Assembly: GCA_964528155.1 (NCBI GenBank)
Contig: CAZGRL010000084.1
Location: forward strand, 1 to 15,367
From: G001797105 sp964528155
GTDB taxonomy: Bacteria > Chloroflexota > Anaerolineae > Anaerolineales > E44-bin32
Direction: 5' to 3'
Length of the DNA: 15,367 bases
The notes beneath the pieces were generated by a model. The model saw only the letters and a list, made by a program, of their open reading frames with translations, was not told the DNA's origin and made no database searches. How positions within the stretch are numbered: the first letter of the stretch is position 1; the number at the start of each line of letters is the position of its first letter. This document shows, piece by piece, positions 1 to 6,548 of the stretch. Position numbers and translations under genes: made by a program.

Positions 1-414
1 ATGTTCCTGGAGAACCTGCCGGTCGTCGACTACATCTTCCTCCCAAGCCAGAGAGCCATCTGGAGCACGTCACGCATCCCGAAGACCTACCCCATGACGA
101 TCGAGTACTATCGAGCGCTGTTCGACGGGCGATTGGGGTTCGACCTTGTGGCCATTTTCACGTCCCCCATCCAGATTGGCCCCCTTGAGATATCAGATGT
201 CGGCGGGACGATCGCCTGGGGCCATCCGCCGACGATCCCGGTATTCGACGGCAATTTCTTCGGCGCGGAGGAGGCGTTCAGCGTCTACGATCATCCTCCG
301 GTCTGGATCTTTAAGAAGCGCGCCGACTTCGATATCAACAACGCCCGGGCTATTCTCGATTCGGTTGACCTCAGCCAGGTTGTCATCCAGAACGCACGCG
401 AAGCCAGCCGGTAG
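1..414 (+). CDS. C-terminal part of a DUF2298 (Chlor_Arch_YYY) membrane protein, truncated by window edge
   Basis: The frame is open from base 1 to a TAG at 412-414, so the gene enters from outside the window; the ATG at base 1 is probably an internal Met. The visible 137 residues hold no membrane segment. They look like the soluble tail of DUF2298 proteins: a 'DYIFLPSQR' start, 'YPMTIEYYRALFDGRLGF' in the middle, and 'AFSVYDHPPVWIFKK' near the end, a combination I know from that family in Chloroflexi and archaea. Full-length members are very large polytopic proteins related to GT39-type glycosyltransferases, of unknown substrate. The neighbour at 992 is another polytopic glycosyltransferase-like protein, which fits a cell-envelope locus. 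The family assignment rests on remembered motif resemblance; the function is inferred. Confidence 0.7.
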   Translation: MFLENLPVVDYIFLPSQRAIWSTSRIPKTYPMTIEYYRALFDGRLGFDLVAIFTSPIQIGPLEISDVGGTIAWGHPPTIPVFDGNFFGAEEAFSVYDHPPVWIFKKRADFDINNARAILDSVDLSQVVIQNAREASR

Positions 415-418
415 ACCG

Positions 419-447
419 GACCGAGGCCCCTGAAGCTGGGGACGGTC
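419..447 (+). terminator. possible hairpin terminator after the DUF2298 gene
   Basis: GACCG (419-423) pairs with CGGTC (443-447) and CCCC (427-430) with GGGG (438-441), around a 7-nt loop with a small asymmetric internal loop. It starts 5 bases after the stop codon. There is no T-tract, so an intrinsic terminator is only a guess. Confidence 0.3.
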
Positions 448-510
448 ACGCTGACCTGCGATGGAAAGCCCGCAAACCGGCTCGGACCACCAGCGAGGCT
501 CCAGCAGCCC

Positions 511-882
511 ATGCCGATTCTAGATGTCGAGATCGTCAGCTTGACCGAAGACGGTGAGGTCGAGGGCCTTACCCGGCGGATCGCCGAGGCCGCCGGCGCT
601 GTCTTTCGATCGAAACCAGGGCAGACCTGGGTGAAACTGACGGTCATACCGATCGAACGCTACGCCGAGAACGCAGGGGGACCACCCGAGGGGGTATTGC
701 CCGTGTTCGTCCGTGTTCTCAAGCGCAAGGTTCCACGAGGGTGGGAGCTACAGACAGAGGTCCAGGCTTTGACTGAAGCCGTGGCACAGGCGTGTGGTCG
801 TTCGGCCGAAAACATACATATCGTATTCGCACCGGATGCCCAGGGCAGGGCTGCTTTTGGGGGACGAATAGTCACAGATTGA
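511..882 (+). CDS. tautomerase superfamily (MIF/4-OT-like) protein
   Basis: A 123-residue protein that begins Met-Pro-Ile-Leu. After Met removal, Pro becomes the N-terminal residue, the catalytic base of the tautomerase superfamily. The end, with 'ENIHIVFAPDAQGRAAFGGR', resembles the closing strand of MIF and 4-oxalocrotonate tautomerase relatives. The length is near that of MIF (about 115) rather than single-unit 4-OT (about 62), so it probably holds two beta-alpha-beta units: roughly residues 1-60, with 'EGLTRRIAEAAGAVF' as the first helix, and 61-123. The family converts keto/enol forms of small acids; the substrate here cannot be read. The start is fixed by the Pro requirement, although no strong Shine-Dalgarno site precedes it. 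It lies between two envelope-type genes with no evident functional link to either. Confidence 0.8.
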   Translation: MPILDVEIVSLTEDGEVEGLTRRIAEAAGAVFRSKPGQTWVKLTVIPIERYAENAGGPPEGVLPVFVRVLKRKVPRGWELQTEVQALTEAVAQACGRSAENIHIVFAPDAQGRAAFGGRIVTD

Positions 883-976
883 ATAGCCAGTTTCGATCCT
901 CCACCCGCTGTTCGGGCCATACACTTCGGTCGGTCCGCCGAGACTGCAACCTGAGCCCGATTCTCCCCTGGCGGGC

Positions 977-982
977 TAGAAT
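977..982 (+). promoter_or_regulatory. -10-like TAGAAT giving a near-leaderless start for the GT39-like gene
   Basis: TAGAAT ends 9 bases before the ATG at 992. Transcription starting 6-8 nt after the -10 would put the 5' end within about 0-3 nt of the start codon. No -35 and no TGn extension are visible, and no Shine-Dalgarno site precedes the ATG, which fits a leaderless mRNA. Confidence 0.45.
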
Positions 983-991
983 CCTGCCATA

Positions 992-2584
992 ATGTCCGTG
1001 ACTGGCAGTCGGCCACCTTTGACGAGAATGCAGATCGAATTGAAGAATCCCGCCCTATCCGCCGGGATCCTGGCCTGTGTCGGCTTGATCCTGGTTCACA
1101 TTCTGATCTCGGCCCATGGCCCTGGGGTCTCAACTGACGCCGTCAACTACCTGGCTACTGCCGATCATCTGGCGGCCGGAGGCGGGTTCACAAGTTTCGA
1201 GGGTGGGCCTTACGTGCTCTGGCCGCCGCTCTACCCGATTTTGTTGGCTATACCTGAGGTGATGTTCGGGCTTGATCCACTGACCTTCGGCGCGGGGCTG
1301 AACGCGATCGCTTTTGCGGCGATCGTCTTTCTCTCCGGAGTGCTTGCCAGCCGGATCCTCGACTTCAACTGGCTCCTAAGCACGCTGGCCGCAGCCGCCG
1401 CCCTGCTCTCCTCCGGGATCTTCTCGGTATCGGTGAACATCGGATCCGATTCGCTGTTCATTGTCTTCGTACTCTCCTTCTTGCTGTTGTTCGAGAAGTA
1501 CAGTCGTCTGTCTGACCGCGCCTCGTTGGCAGGCATGGTCGTGCTCTGCGGCCTGGTCTGTCTTCAGCGATACATTGGCGCGACCCTCATTCTCACGGGG
1601 TTCGTCGGGATCCTTTATCTGCGTCGGATGGAGCTCCGGCGCGGATTGATCGAGGCAGCAACTTTCGCCGGTCTGAGTACACTGCCCTTGTTGTTCTGGA
1701 TCGTAAGGAACTACAGCGTAAGCGGAACGCTTCTGGGTGTACGCAACCCATCGACCTGGCGACCGGACCAGAACATACAGGACATCACTTTCAAGGGCCT
1801 ACGCTGGTTCATCCCATATCAGCTCTCGTCACAGCCCTTCTTCTGGCTCGCCATAGTTGTAGCGACCCTTGCTGTGTTGCTTGTCTACCTTCGCCATCGC
1901 GAGCCCGTCCACACCGACAGCGCGCCTCGTCCGATCACTCTTGTCCTGATCGCGTTTTCAGTCATATACCTCTTGGCCGTGATCGTCTTGACAAAATCGG
2001 TCGATCACAAGAACATACCTTACGATGATCGATTGTATCTGCCGGCCTTCTTCTCGTTGCTCCTGCTCGCCCTGATCTTCATCCAACGGTTCATCCTTCC
2101 GATGATTGAAGGTAGGAGCGCGAGAATGGGACAGATCGCGCTCATCGGCGCATCCCTACTTTGGCTGACCTTCCCGGCTAACGGGATGTACAAGTTCTGG
2201 TTGAGATGTCTCAGCAGCGGTGGGATTGCCTACTACAACATCTACAACGTGCCGGCCTATCGGGATTCGGCCGTCACTCAACATCTGGCACAATGGGTGA
2301 CAGATCCGGCAACGACCATTTTCAGCAACTACCCGGCCGCAGTCTACCTTTCGACCCGGCGAACCGTCAGGAGCCTGCCCAGCAGGACCGACTTCTTCGG
2401 CGCAAACACCCCGCTACATCAGTTCGTCGGAGTGTGGCCCGGAGATGCTCCGTCCATGCTGGTCTGGTTCGAGCCGAACACGAAACGCAATCTGTACACG
2501 CCGTCGGAACTGACCGCACTTGCCCACTTTCAGCCGGTCTTCACCTCCGATGACGGAGCGATCTACCGGATCCTGGCCAGATGA
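992..2584 (+). CDS. polytopic membrane protein, ArnT/PMT-like (GT39-type) glycosyltransferase
   Basis: 530 residues with about ten or more hydrophobic segments, the first near residues 22-41. After it comes the loop 'STDAVNYLATADHLAAG' with D49, followed by 'LWPPLYPILLA'. This arrangement of an acidic residue in the first extracytoplasmic loop, a helix, then a W-P-P-L-Y-P motif, is typical of GT39/ArnT-like glycosyltransferases that use polyprenyl-phosphate sugars; here D49 is the candidate catalytic Asp. The last 120 residues form a soluble C-terminal domain. Donor and acceptor are unknown. The ATG at 992 is preferred because a -10-like hexamer sits just upstream; an internal ATG at 1028 would remove 12 residues and still keep the first membrane helix. 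It probably acts in envelope glycan or glycoprotein assembly. Confidence 0.75.
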   Translation: MSVTGSRPPLTRMQIELKNPALSAGILACVGLILVHILISAHGPGVSTDAVNYLATADHLAAGGGFTSFEGGPYVLWPPLYPILLAIPEVMFGLDPLTFGAGLNAIAFAAIVFLSGVLASRILDFNWLLSTLAAAAALLSSGIFSVSVNIGSDSLFIVFVLSFLLLFEKYSRLSDRASLAGMVVLCGLVCLQRYIGATLILTGFVGILYLRRMELRRGLIEAATFAGLSTLPLLFWIVRNYSVSGTLLGVRNPSTWRPDQNIQDITFKGLRWFIPYQLSSQPFFWLAIVVATLAVLLVYLRHREPVHTDSAPRPITLVLIAFSVIYLLAVIVLTKSVDHKNIPYDDRLYLPAFFSLLLLALIFIQRFILPMIEGRSARMGQIALIGASLLWLTFPANGMYKFWLRCLSSGGIAYYNIYNVPAYRDSAVTQHLAQWVTDPATTIFSNYPAAVYLSTRRTVRSLPSRTDFFGANTPLHQFVGVWPGDAPSMLVWFEPNTKRNLYTPSELTALAHFQPVFTSDDGAIYRILAR

Positions 2585-2590
2585 TCGGAC

Positions 2591-2623
2591 CTTCAGCCTG
2601 CTCCGACTACGTGGCGGCTGAAG
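2591..2623 (+). other. 8-bp inverted repeat between the GT39-like and AlkD-like genes
   Basis: CTTCAGCC (2591-2598) is exactly complementary to GGCTGAAG (2616-2623), with a 17-nt loop. It lies 7 bases after the GT39-like stop and 2 bases before AGGA (2626-2629), the likely ribosome site of the next gene. There is no T-tract, so it may be a weak terminator, an mRNA end or a translation-modulating hairpin. Confidence 0.4.
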
Positions 2624-2633
2624 ACAGGACCTA

Positions 2634-3344
2634 GTGAACATGAGCCGATCTTTCGGCGACTCCCACGCGCTCACCTCGATGGATCCTGAGGGCCTAGCCG
2701 ACCAGATCTATCGCCGGATCCGCGAGCTTCCTCGCAAGAACACCCCCAGCATTCGCACCATCCGGAAGGAGTTCACGCGATTGCTTCGTCAAGCCGATGC
2801 CTCGCTCGTGCTCGAAGTCGCCAGGGCCATTATCGAACGCGGAGAGCATCGATGGGTGGCATATGAGCTAATCCATGAACACCCCGGGGCGATGAGAAGG
2901 ATCGGTAAATATGAATTGGAGGAATTCGGCCGAGGCATCGATAGTTGGTGGTCCGTGGATCCGTTTTCGCTCGAGCTGGCCGGTCCTGCGTGGCGAGAAC
3001 GTCAGGTGAGCGACAAGTTCATCGTCAGTTGGGCGAAATCAGCCGATCGTTGGTGGCGGCGCGCCTCGCTCGTCAGCACCGTTCCACTAAACGCCAACGC
3101 GCATGGCGGACTTGGCGACGTGGAACGTACGCTGATGGTGTGTGAGATGCTGGTCGCCGACAGAGATGACATGGTCATTAAAGCGCTCTCCTGGGCGTTG
3201 CGGGCGCTTGTTGCGGTTGACCGCCGAGCCGTAGAGACATTTCTGGATACGCACGCGGCCGCCGTCCATGCCCGTGTGACGAGGGAAGTCACAAATAAGC
3301 TGGAAACAGGCCTGAAGAATCCACGACGGCGACCGGGCCAATGA
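2634..3344 (+). CDS. AlkD-like HEAT-repeat DNA alkylation repair protein
   Basis: A 236-residue, entirely helical protein with the landmarks of the AlkD family of HEAT-like DNA glycosylases, which excise N3- and N7-alkylated purines. 'IDSWWSVD' (residues 102-109) matches the W..VD segment carrying the catalytic Asp; 'DRWWRRAS' (138-145) matches the conserved WxRR helix; 'IKALSWALR' (182-190) carries the Trp and Arg of the active cleft. The length is close to the family's 220-240. GTG at 2634 and ATG at 2640 are both possible; AGGA at 2626-2629 is 4 and 10 nt from them, and the choice changes only two residues. The genes downstream include a second AlkD-like frame and a radical SAM protein, which supports a DNA-repair setting. 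The lesion specificity is inferred. Confidence 0.8.
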   Translation: MNMSRSFGDSHALTSMDPEGLADQIYRRIRELPRKNTPSIRTIRKEFTRLLRQADASLVLEVARAIIERGEHRWVAYELIHEHPGAMRRIGKYELEEFGRGIDSWWSVDPFSLELAGPAWRERQVSDKFIVSWAKSADRWWRRASLVSTVPLNANAHGGLGDVERTLMVCEMLVADRDDMVIKALSWALRALVAVDRRAVETFLDTHAAAVHARVTREVTNKLETGLKNPRRRPGQ

Positions 3345-3358
3345 GCCCTTCCGGCGTG

Positions 3359-3385
3359 TCTCCGACCGCTCGCCAGCGTCGGAGA
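3359..3385 (+). terminator. hairpin downstream of the AlkD-like gene
   Basis: TCTCCGAC (3359-3366) pairs perfectly with GTCGGAGA (3378-3385) around an 11-nt loop, 15 bases after the stop codon. The stem is strong, but no T-tract follows on either strand. It may stabilise the 3' end, or form part of a repeated intergenic module together with the heptad repeats that begin about 20 bases later. Confidence 0.4.
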
Positions 3386-3403
3386 GACTGAAAGTGCATG
3401 CCC

Positions 3404-3507
3404 GACGATAGACGACGGACGGGCAGGAAGAGACGGAGGATGGGGGACCGGGAAACAGAAGACCTGTCTTCCGTCTTCCGTCTCCCGTCTCCCGTCGTCG
3501 GTCGTCC
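3404..3507. repeat. heptad (7-bp) repeat block with an inverted purine-rich arm
   Basis: Six consecutive 7-bp units run from 3466 to 3507: GTCTTCC twice, GTCTCCC twice, then GTCGTCG and GTCGTCC. The preceding bases, 3404-3463, are purine-rich and also fall into degenerate 7-bp units such as GACGATA, GACGACG, GACGGAG and GACCGGG, roughly the complement of the first block. The two arms meet at a perfect GAAGAC-CT-GTCTTC inverted repeat (3458-3471), so the whole can fold into a long imperfect hairpin. No convincing gene covers it. Of the intergenic stretch 3345-3578, the rest holds the hairpin at 3359 and a weak promoter-like match near 3512. Confidence 0.75.
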
Positions 3508-3511
3508 ACCG

Positions 3512-3539
3512 TTTGCCGTCCGTTCATGGGACATATGAC
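3512..3539 (+). promoter_or_regulatory. weak promoter-like match upstream of the DUF6958 gene
   Basis: TTTGCC (3512-3517), a 16-nt spacer and TATGAC (3534-3539) would start transcription near 3546, about 33 nt before the start codon. Both hexamers are imperfect, so this is only a candidate. Confidence 0.25.
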
Positions 3540-3578
3540 GCCTGAGCCATGCGGTTGAGTGACGCAAGGTGAGGAGTG

Positions 3579-3893
3579 ATGATGGAGACGCAGGACAAAG
3601 TCGTCTGCAGGACGCCGACGCCCGGGAAGAAACCGACGCGGATCGCTCGGTGGAAGTATGACCTCGTCCGGGAAGTGATCCTGCGCGCAGTCCCCCCCGC
3701 TCCAAAGAGCGTCGCCTTTGCCGAGTTGTCCAAGCTCGTAGCCGGGCGCATCTCGAAAGCGGACCAGAAGCGGTTGGGGAACATATCCTGGTACACAACG
3801 ACAGTGAAACTCGATCTCGAGGTGAAAGGCGAGATCGAGCGCGTTCCTGGGCAGTCGCCGCAAGAGCTCCGACGCTCCGTCCCGCGACGCTGA
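3579..3893 (+). CDS. DUF6958 family protein
   Basis: A 104-residue basic protein. The stretch 'CRTPTPGKKPTRIARWKYD' followed by 'VREVILRAVP', and later 'ISWYTTTVKLDLEVKGEIERVPG', is a pattern I recall as DUF6958, a small conserved domain of unknown function. The second half reads like a winged-helix unit: a helix with 'WYTTTVKLDLE', then a 'KGEIERV' turn, which may point to nucleic-acid binding; that is inference. GTG-ATG-ATG stand in tandem at 3576-3584. AAGGTG (3566-3571) and GAGGAG (3571-3576) lie upstream, so the ATGs at 3579 or 3582 are the likely starts. The gene sits between two AlkD-like frames. Its end is out of frame with, and 62 bases before, the next possible start. Confidence 0.7.
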   Translation: MMETQDKVVCRTPTPGKKPTRIARWKYDLVREVILRAVPPAPKSVAFAELSKLVAGRISKADQKRLGNISWYTTTVKLDLEVKGEIERVPGQSPQELRRSVPRR

Positions 3894-3955
3894 GAGCGAA
3901 TGTCGCGGGCAAACCGTGGTGTCCCTCAAGCCTGCGATCGGGAGATGCCTATCCG

Positions 3956-4696
3956 TTGAGGACACGCGAGGCCAGATCACTCGGAATCAGTATCTCGAAC
4001 CTGGTCGCGGACGGCGAGATGGAAGAAGCGCGAAAGGTCCTCTCGCCTGTCTAGACAGAGCGCATCCCCTTCCGAATACTGGATCGGATCGGTGAACAGA
4101 TCGGCGTCGGGGATATTCCACCAGTGCGTGTGTTCCTTCGGAGCGTGGCCCAAATGGATGCCCTCGGAGGATGGCCGATTATCGGCTCCGCCCTGGCGCG
4201 GCAATTGGATCGAGATTCGCAAGGGACGTTGCGTGCCTGCCGAGATTTCATTGTCGACAGCGGGAAGTGGTTCACCACGGACATCCTGGCCGAGCGCGTT
4301 CTCGGTCTCGCCCTGACGTCGGATTTCGAGGCAAACCTGGCGCGGCTCGACCCGTGGAGGCAGGATCCCGATCGCTGGGTTCGGCGGGCCGTCGGGGTCG
4401 GCATCCACAACTGGGGAAAATGGTCTCGAGGCGCGGTCGACCTCGAACCTCAAGTCAAGGCTCTGCTGGGATTTCTCGAGCCGCTGTTCGTCGAGCGTGA
4501 GATGGACGCCATCAAAGGCATCGGCTGGGGGCTCAAGACGATCGGACGTTTCTACCCCGATCGTCTGGCCCGATGGCTGCACGATCAACGAGTCATCGAA
4601 CGCCGGCCCTATCGGCGTTTGATGCTTCGCAAGGCGCTCACCTACCTTTCCGAGGAGCAGCGCGCCTTTGTGCAGGGGGACATGCAATCTCCGTGA
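3956..4696 (+). pseudogene. second AlkD-like HEAT-repeat gene, interrupted by an in-frame TAG
   Basis: The intact part runs from GTG 4124 to TGA 4694-4696 (190 residues). Its repeats resemble AlkD: 'WFTTDILAERVLG', 'DPDRWVRRAVGVGIHNW' and 'DAIKGIGWGLKTIG', with Lys where the first paralogue has the active-cleft Arg of WALR. The same frame reads sensibly further upstream: 'REARSLGISISNLVADGEMEEA', ending at 'LSPV', then TAG at 4052-4054, then 'TERIPFRILDRIGEQIGVGDI'. One stop thus splits what looks like one helical protein. The upstream part has only a TTG (3956) as a start in this frame; ATG 3945 begins MPIR in another frame, which one missing T would join, so a second lesion is possible. The 3' end overlaps the radical SAM start by GTGA. 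It could be a pseudogene, a sequencing error, amber readthrough, or an N-terminally shortened protein from GTG 4124. Confidence 0.6.
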
Positions 4697-5826
4697 TCGA
4701 GTATGAGGAAATCAACCCGCGCAAGATCCTTAATGTCCATCGACATGTCGACGGACCCTGGTTCTGGAACAAGTATTCTGCCCATCCATACATCGGCTGC
4801 CGGAGCGGCTGCCTGTTCTGCTACCTTCGTGGAGGGCGGTACCTTGGCCGGCGCGATCCGGCGACTTTCGACACGCTCATCCAGGTCAAGGTTAACGCCG
4901 CCACGCTTCTGCGGAAGGAGTTGAGTCGACAGGAGAAGGACATCATCGTGTGCGGCGACTGGCAGCAGCCGGCGGAGAATCGATATAGGCTCACGCGGGC
5001 CATGCTTGAAGTCATCCACGACCTCGGATTCCCGTTGTTCGTCGTCGAACGATCCCCATTGATCACGCGCGACCTCGATCTCCTGAGCTCGATCGATTCG
5101 CAAGCCTGGGCAGGTGTGGTGATGAGCCTGAGCAATCTGGACAACCAATTGAAGCAGGCATTCGAGCCCCGCAGCCCCGGCGTGAAGCGGCGACTGGAGG
5201 CGATAAGTGCACTCGCAGCCGGCGGGATCACCGTCGGAGCTTCGTTGATGCCGATCCTGCCCGAAGTCGGTGATCACCCGACTCAGATTGAACAAACCAT
5301 CCGGGCCGTGCGAGATCACGGGGGGACGTTCGTGCTGGGCGGCGGGCTTACCATGGATGGCCTGCAGGCCGAGATGACGATGGCGGCTGCACGGGCCTTC
5401 GATCCGGGTCTGGAGACTGCGTGGCGGAAGCTCTATCGATGGGATGAGGGCGGCAAGCCCTCGTATTCGCCGGATCAGGTCTATTCGACCAGGTTGCAGC
5501 GGACGGTGCGCGAGCTGTGCCAGAAGGTGGGGGTGAAAGACCGGATACCGCGCTACGTCCCTTCCGGTCCCTTGGCCGTCAACAAGCGGATCGCCGAGAA
5601 ACTCTTCCTGAAGGCCTATGACCTCGAATTGGAGATGGCCGAGAGCAGCCGGATCTGGGCTTACCGCCGGGCGGCATGGACGGTCGACGAGTATATTGTG
5701 AGCATCGGAGAAGTGCATCGAGGCGGCGGGGAGGCAGCCCTTCGAGAGCTTCCGGGCATCGGAACGCGCCTGGCGGCTCAAATTGCGCGCTGGTTACAGC
5801 AGGATCGACCTGGAGTTGAGGCGTGA
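4693..5826 (+). CDS. SPL-like radical SAM protein with C-terminal Pol X/HhH-like domain
   Basis: 377 residues from the GTG that overlaps the upstream stop as GTGA; a longer in-frame reading from 4573 only shadows the AlkD-like gene. C36, C40 and C43 form the CX3CX2C [4Fe-4S] motif of radical SAM enzymes. The 'NPRKILN' lead-in, 'GDWQQPAENRYRLTR' and 'SLMPILPEVGDH' resemble the spore photoproduct lyase-like subfamily (Rv2578c-type). Residues about 297-368 form a separate domain, 'NKRIAEKL', 'WAYRRAAWTVDEY' and 'LRELPGIGTRLAAQIARWL', very like the N-terminal 8-kDa HhH domain of family X DNA polymerases. The fusion suggests a DNA-directed radical SAM reaction, perhaps lesion reversal; that is inference. 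Its stop overlaps the phosphoesterase start by another GTGA, so the two are co-translated. Confidence 0.8.
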   Translation: MIEYEEINPRKILNVHRHVDGPWFWNKYSAHPYIGCRSGCLFCYLRGGRYLGRRDPATFDTLIQVKVNAATLLRKELSRQEKDIIVCGDWQQPAENRYRLTRAMLEVIHDLGFPLFVVERSPLITRDLDLLSSIDSQAWAGVVMSLSNLDNQLKQAFEPRSPGVKRRLEAISALAAGGITVGASLMPILPEVGDHPTQIEQTIRAVRDHGGTFVLGGGLTMDGLQAEMTMAAARAFDPGLETAWRKLYRWDEGGKPSYSPDQVYSTRLQRTVRELCQKVGVKDRIPRYVPSGPLAVNKRIAEKLFLKAYDLELEMAESSRIWAYRRAAWTVDEYIVSIGEVHRGGGEAALRELPGIGTRLAAQIARWLQQDRPGVEA

Positions 5827-6485
5827 TCGTCCTTGCACTCACCGACATCCATGGGAGCAACACCGCAATCCAGCGAATCACCGACGAGCTGGAGGCGGCC
5901 GACGTTGTCATCCTTTCGGGAGACCTGACAAACTTCGGACACAGGCGCGATGCCGAGCAGATCATCCAGGATGTCACCCAGCACGCCCGGCGCGTGTTGG
6001 CTGTTCCCGGCAATTGCGACTACCCGGACGTGTCGTCGTATATGGACGAGCTTGAGATCAGCCTCCACGGGGCACACAAAATCATTGACGGAATAGGCTT
6101 CGTCGGTGTCGGTGGTTCTCTCCCTGCCCCCGGCTCGACACCGTTCGAGTTCAGCGAGGACGAGCTGAAGAGCTTGCTCGATGGTGCAGTGGACGGTCTT
6201 CCCGACGGTACGCCGATGATCCTCGTTGCCCACCAGCCCCCCTTTGGAACGCCAAGCGATCAGATATACTCGGGCGAACACGTGGGCAGCACGGCCGTGC
6301 GTACGTTCATTGAAGCCTATCAGCCGATGCTGTGCTTGACAGGCCATATCCACGAGGCGGCGGGGATCACCTCCCTCAACCTCACACAGATTGTCAATCC
6401 AGGACCGTTCGGCCGTCGGGGCTACGCATATGCGGTGGTTGGACAGACGGTTGAGCAGCTCGAAATCCGGCATTGGGTCTCCTAG
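5823..6485 (+). CDS. calcineurin-like metallophosphoesterase
   Basis: A 220-residue protein with every family motif: D8-x-H10 in 'LTDIHGS', G33-D34 in 'LSGDLTNFG', G63-N64-C65-D66, H137 in 'VAHQPP' and G174-H175-x-H177 in 'TGHIHEAAG'. These bind two metal ions and hydrolyse phosphoester bonds. The compact size and lack of a signal peptide suggest a soluble cytoplasmic phosphodiesterase or phosphatase of the YfcE/MJ0936 type; the substrate is unknown. The GTG start lies in a GTGA overlap with the radical SAM stop, with GGAG 7 nt upstream, so translation is coupled. This linkage permits a nuclease or nucleotide phosphatase role alongside DNA repair, but nothing in the protein shows it. Confidence 0.9.
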   Translation: MIVLALTDIHGSNTAIQRITDELEAADVVILSGDLTNFGHRRDAEQIIQDVTQHARRVLAVPGNCDYPDVSSYMDELEISLHGAHKIIDGIGFVGVGGSLPAPGSTPFEFSEDELKSLLDGAVDGLPDGTPMILVAHQPPFGTPSDQIYSGEHVGSTAVRTFIEAYQPMLCLTGHIHEAAGITSLNLTQIVNPGPFGRRGYAYAVVGQTVEQLEIRHWVS

Positions 6486-6500
6486 CAAACCCAATGCACA

Positions 6501-6524
6501 AGCCAGGCCGCAGAGTGCCTGGCT
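6501..6524 (+). other. 8-bp hairpin upstream of yjbQ
   Basis: AGCCAGGC (6501-6508) pairs exactly with GCCTGGCT (6517-6524), loop 8 nt. It sits in the gap between the phosphoesterase and yjbQ, 7 bases before AAGGAG (6532-6537). No T-tract follows, so it is a weak terminator, a processing site or a translational element. Confidence 0.45.
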
Positions 6525-6548
6525 CACAACGAAGGAGCATCGATCTCG

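Noticed and set aside
3404..3507. Heptad repeats as a CRISPR array
   Set aside because: The units are 7 bp, contiguous and without spacers, and no cas gene is near.
3087..3980. 297-residue open frame on the - strand across the heptad repeats
   Set aside because: It overlaps the AlkD-like and DUF6958 genes, both with family motifs, and its middle is simple repeat translation.
4573..4692. N-terminal extension of the radical SAM protein
   Set aside because: The 40 extra residues are a frame-shifted shadow of the AlkD-like C-terminus. The GTG at 4693 in the GTGA overlap is the family-consistent start.
4642..5781. 379-residue open frame on the - strand
   Set aside because: Antisense to the radical SAM gene, whose Cys cluster and HhH motif are clear. 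It is an effect of high GC content.
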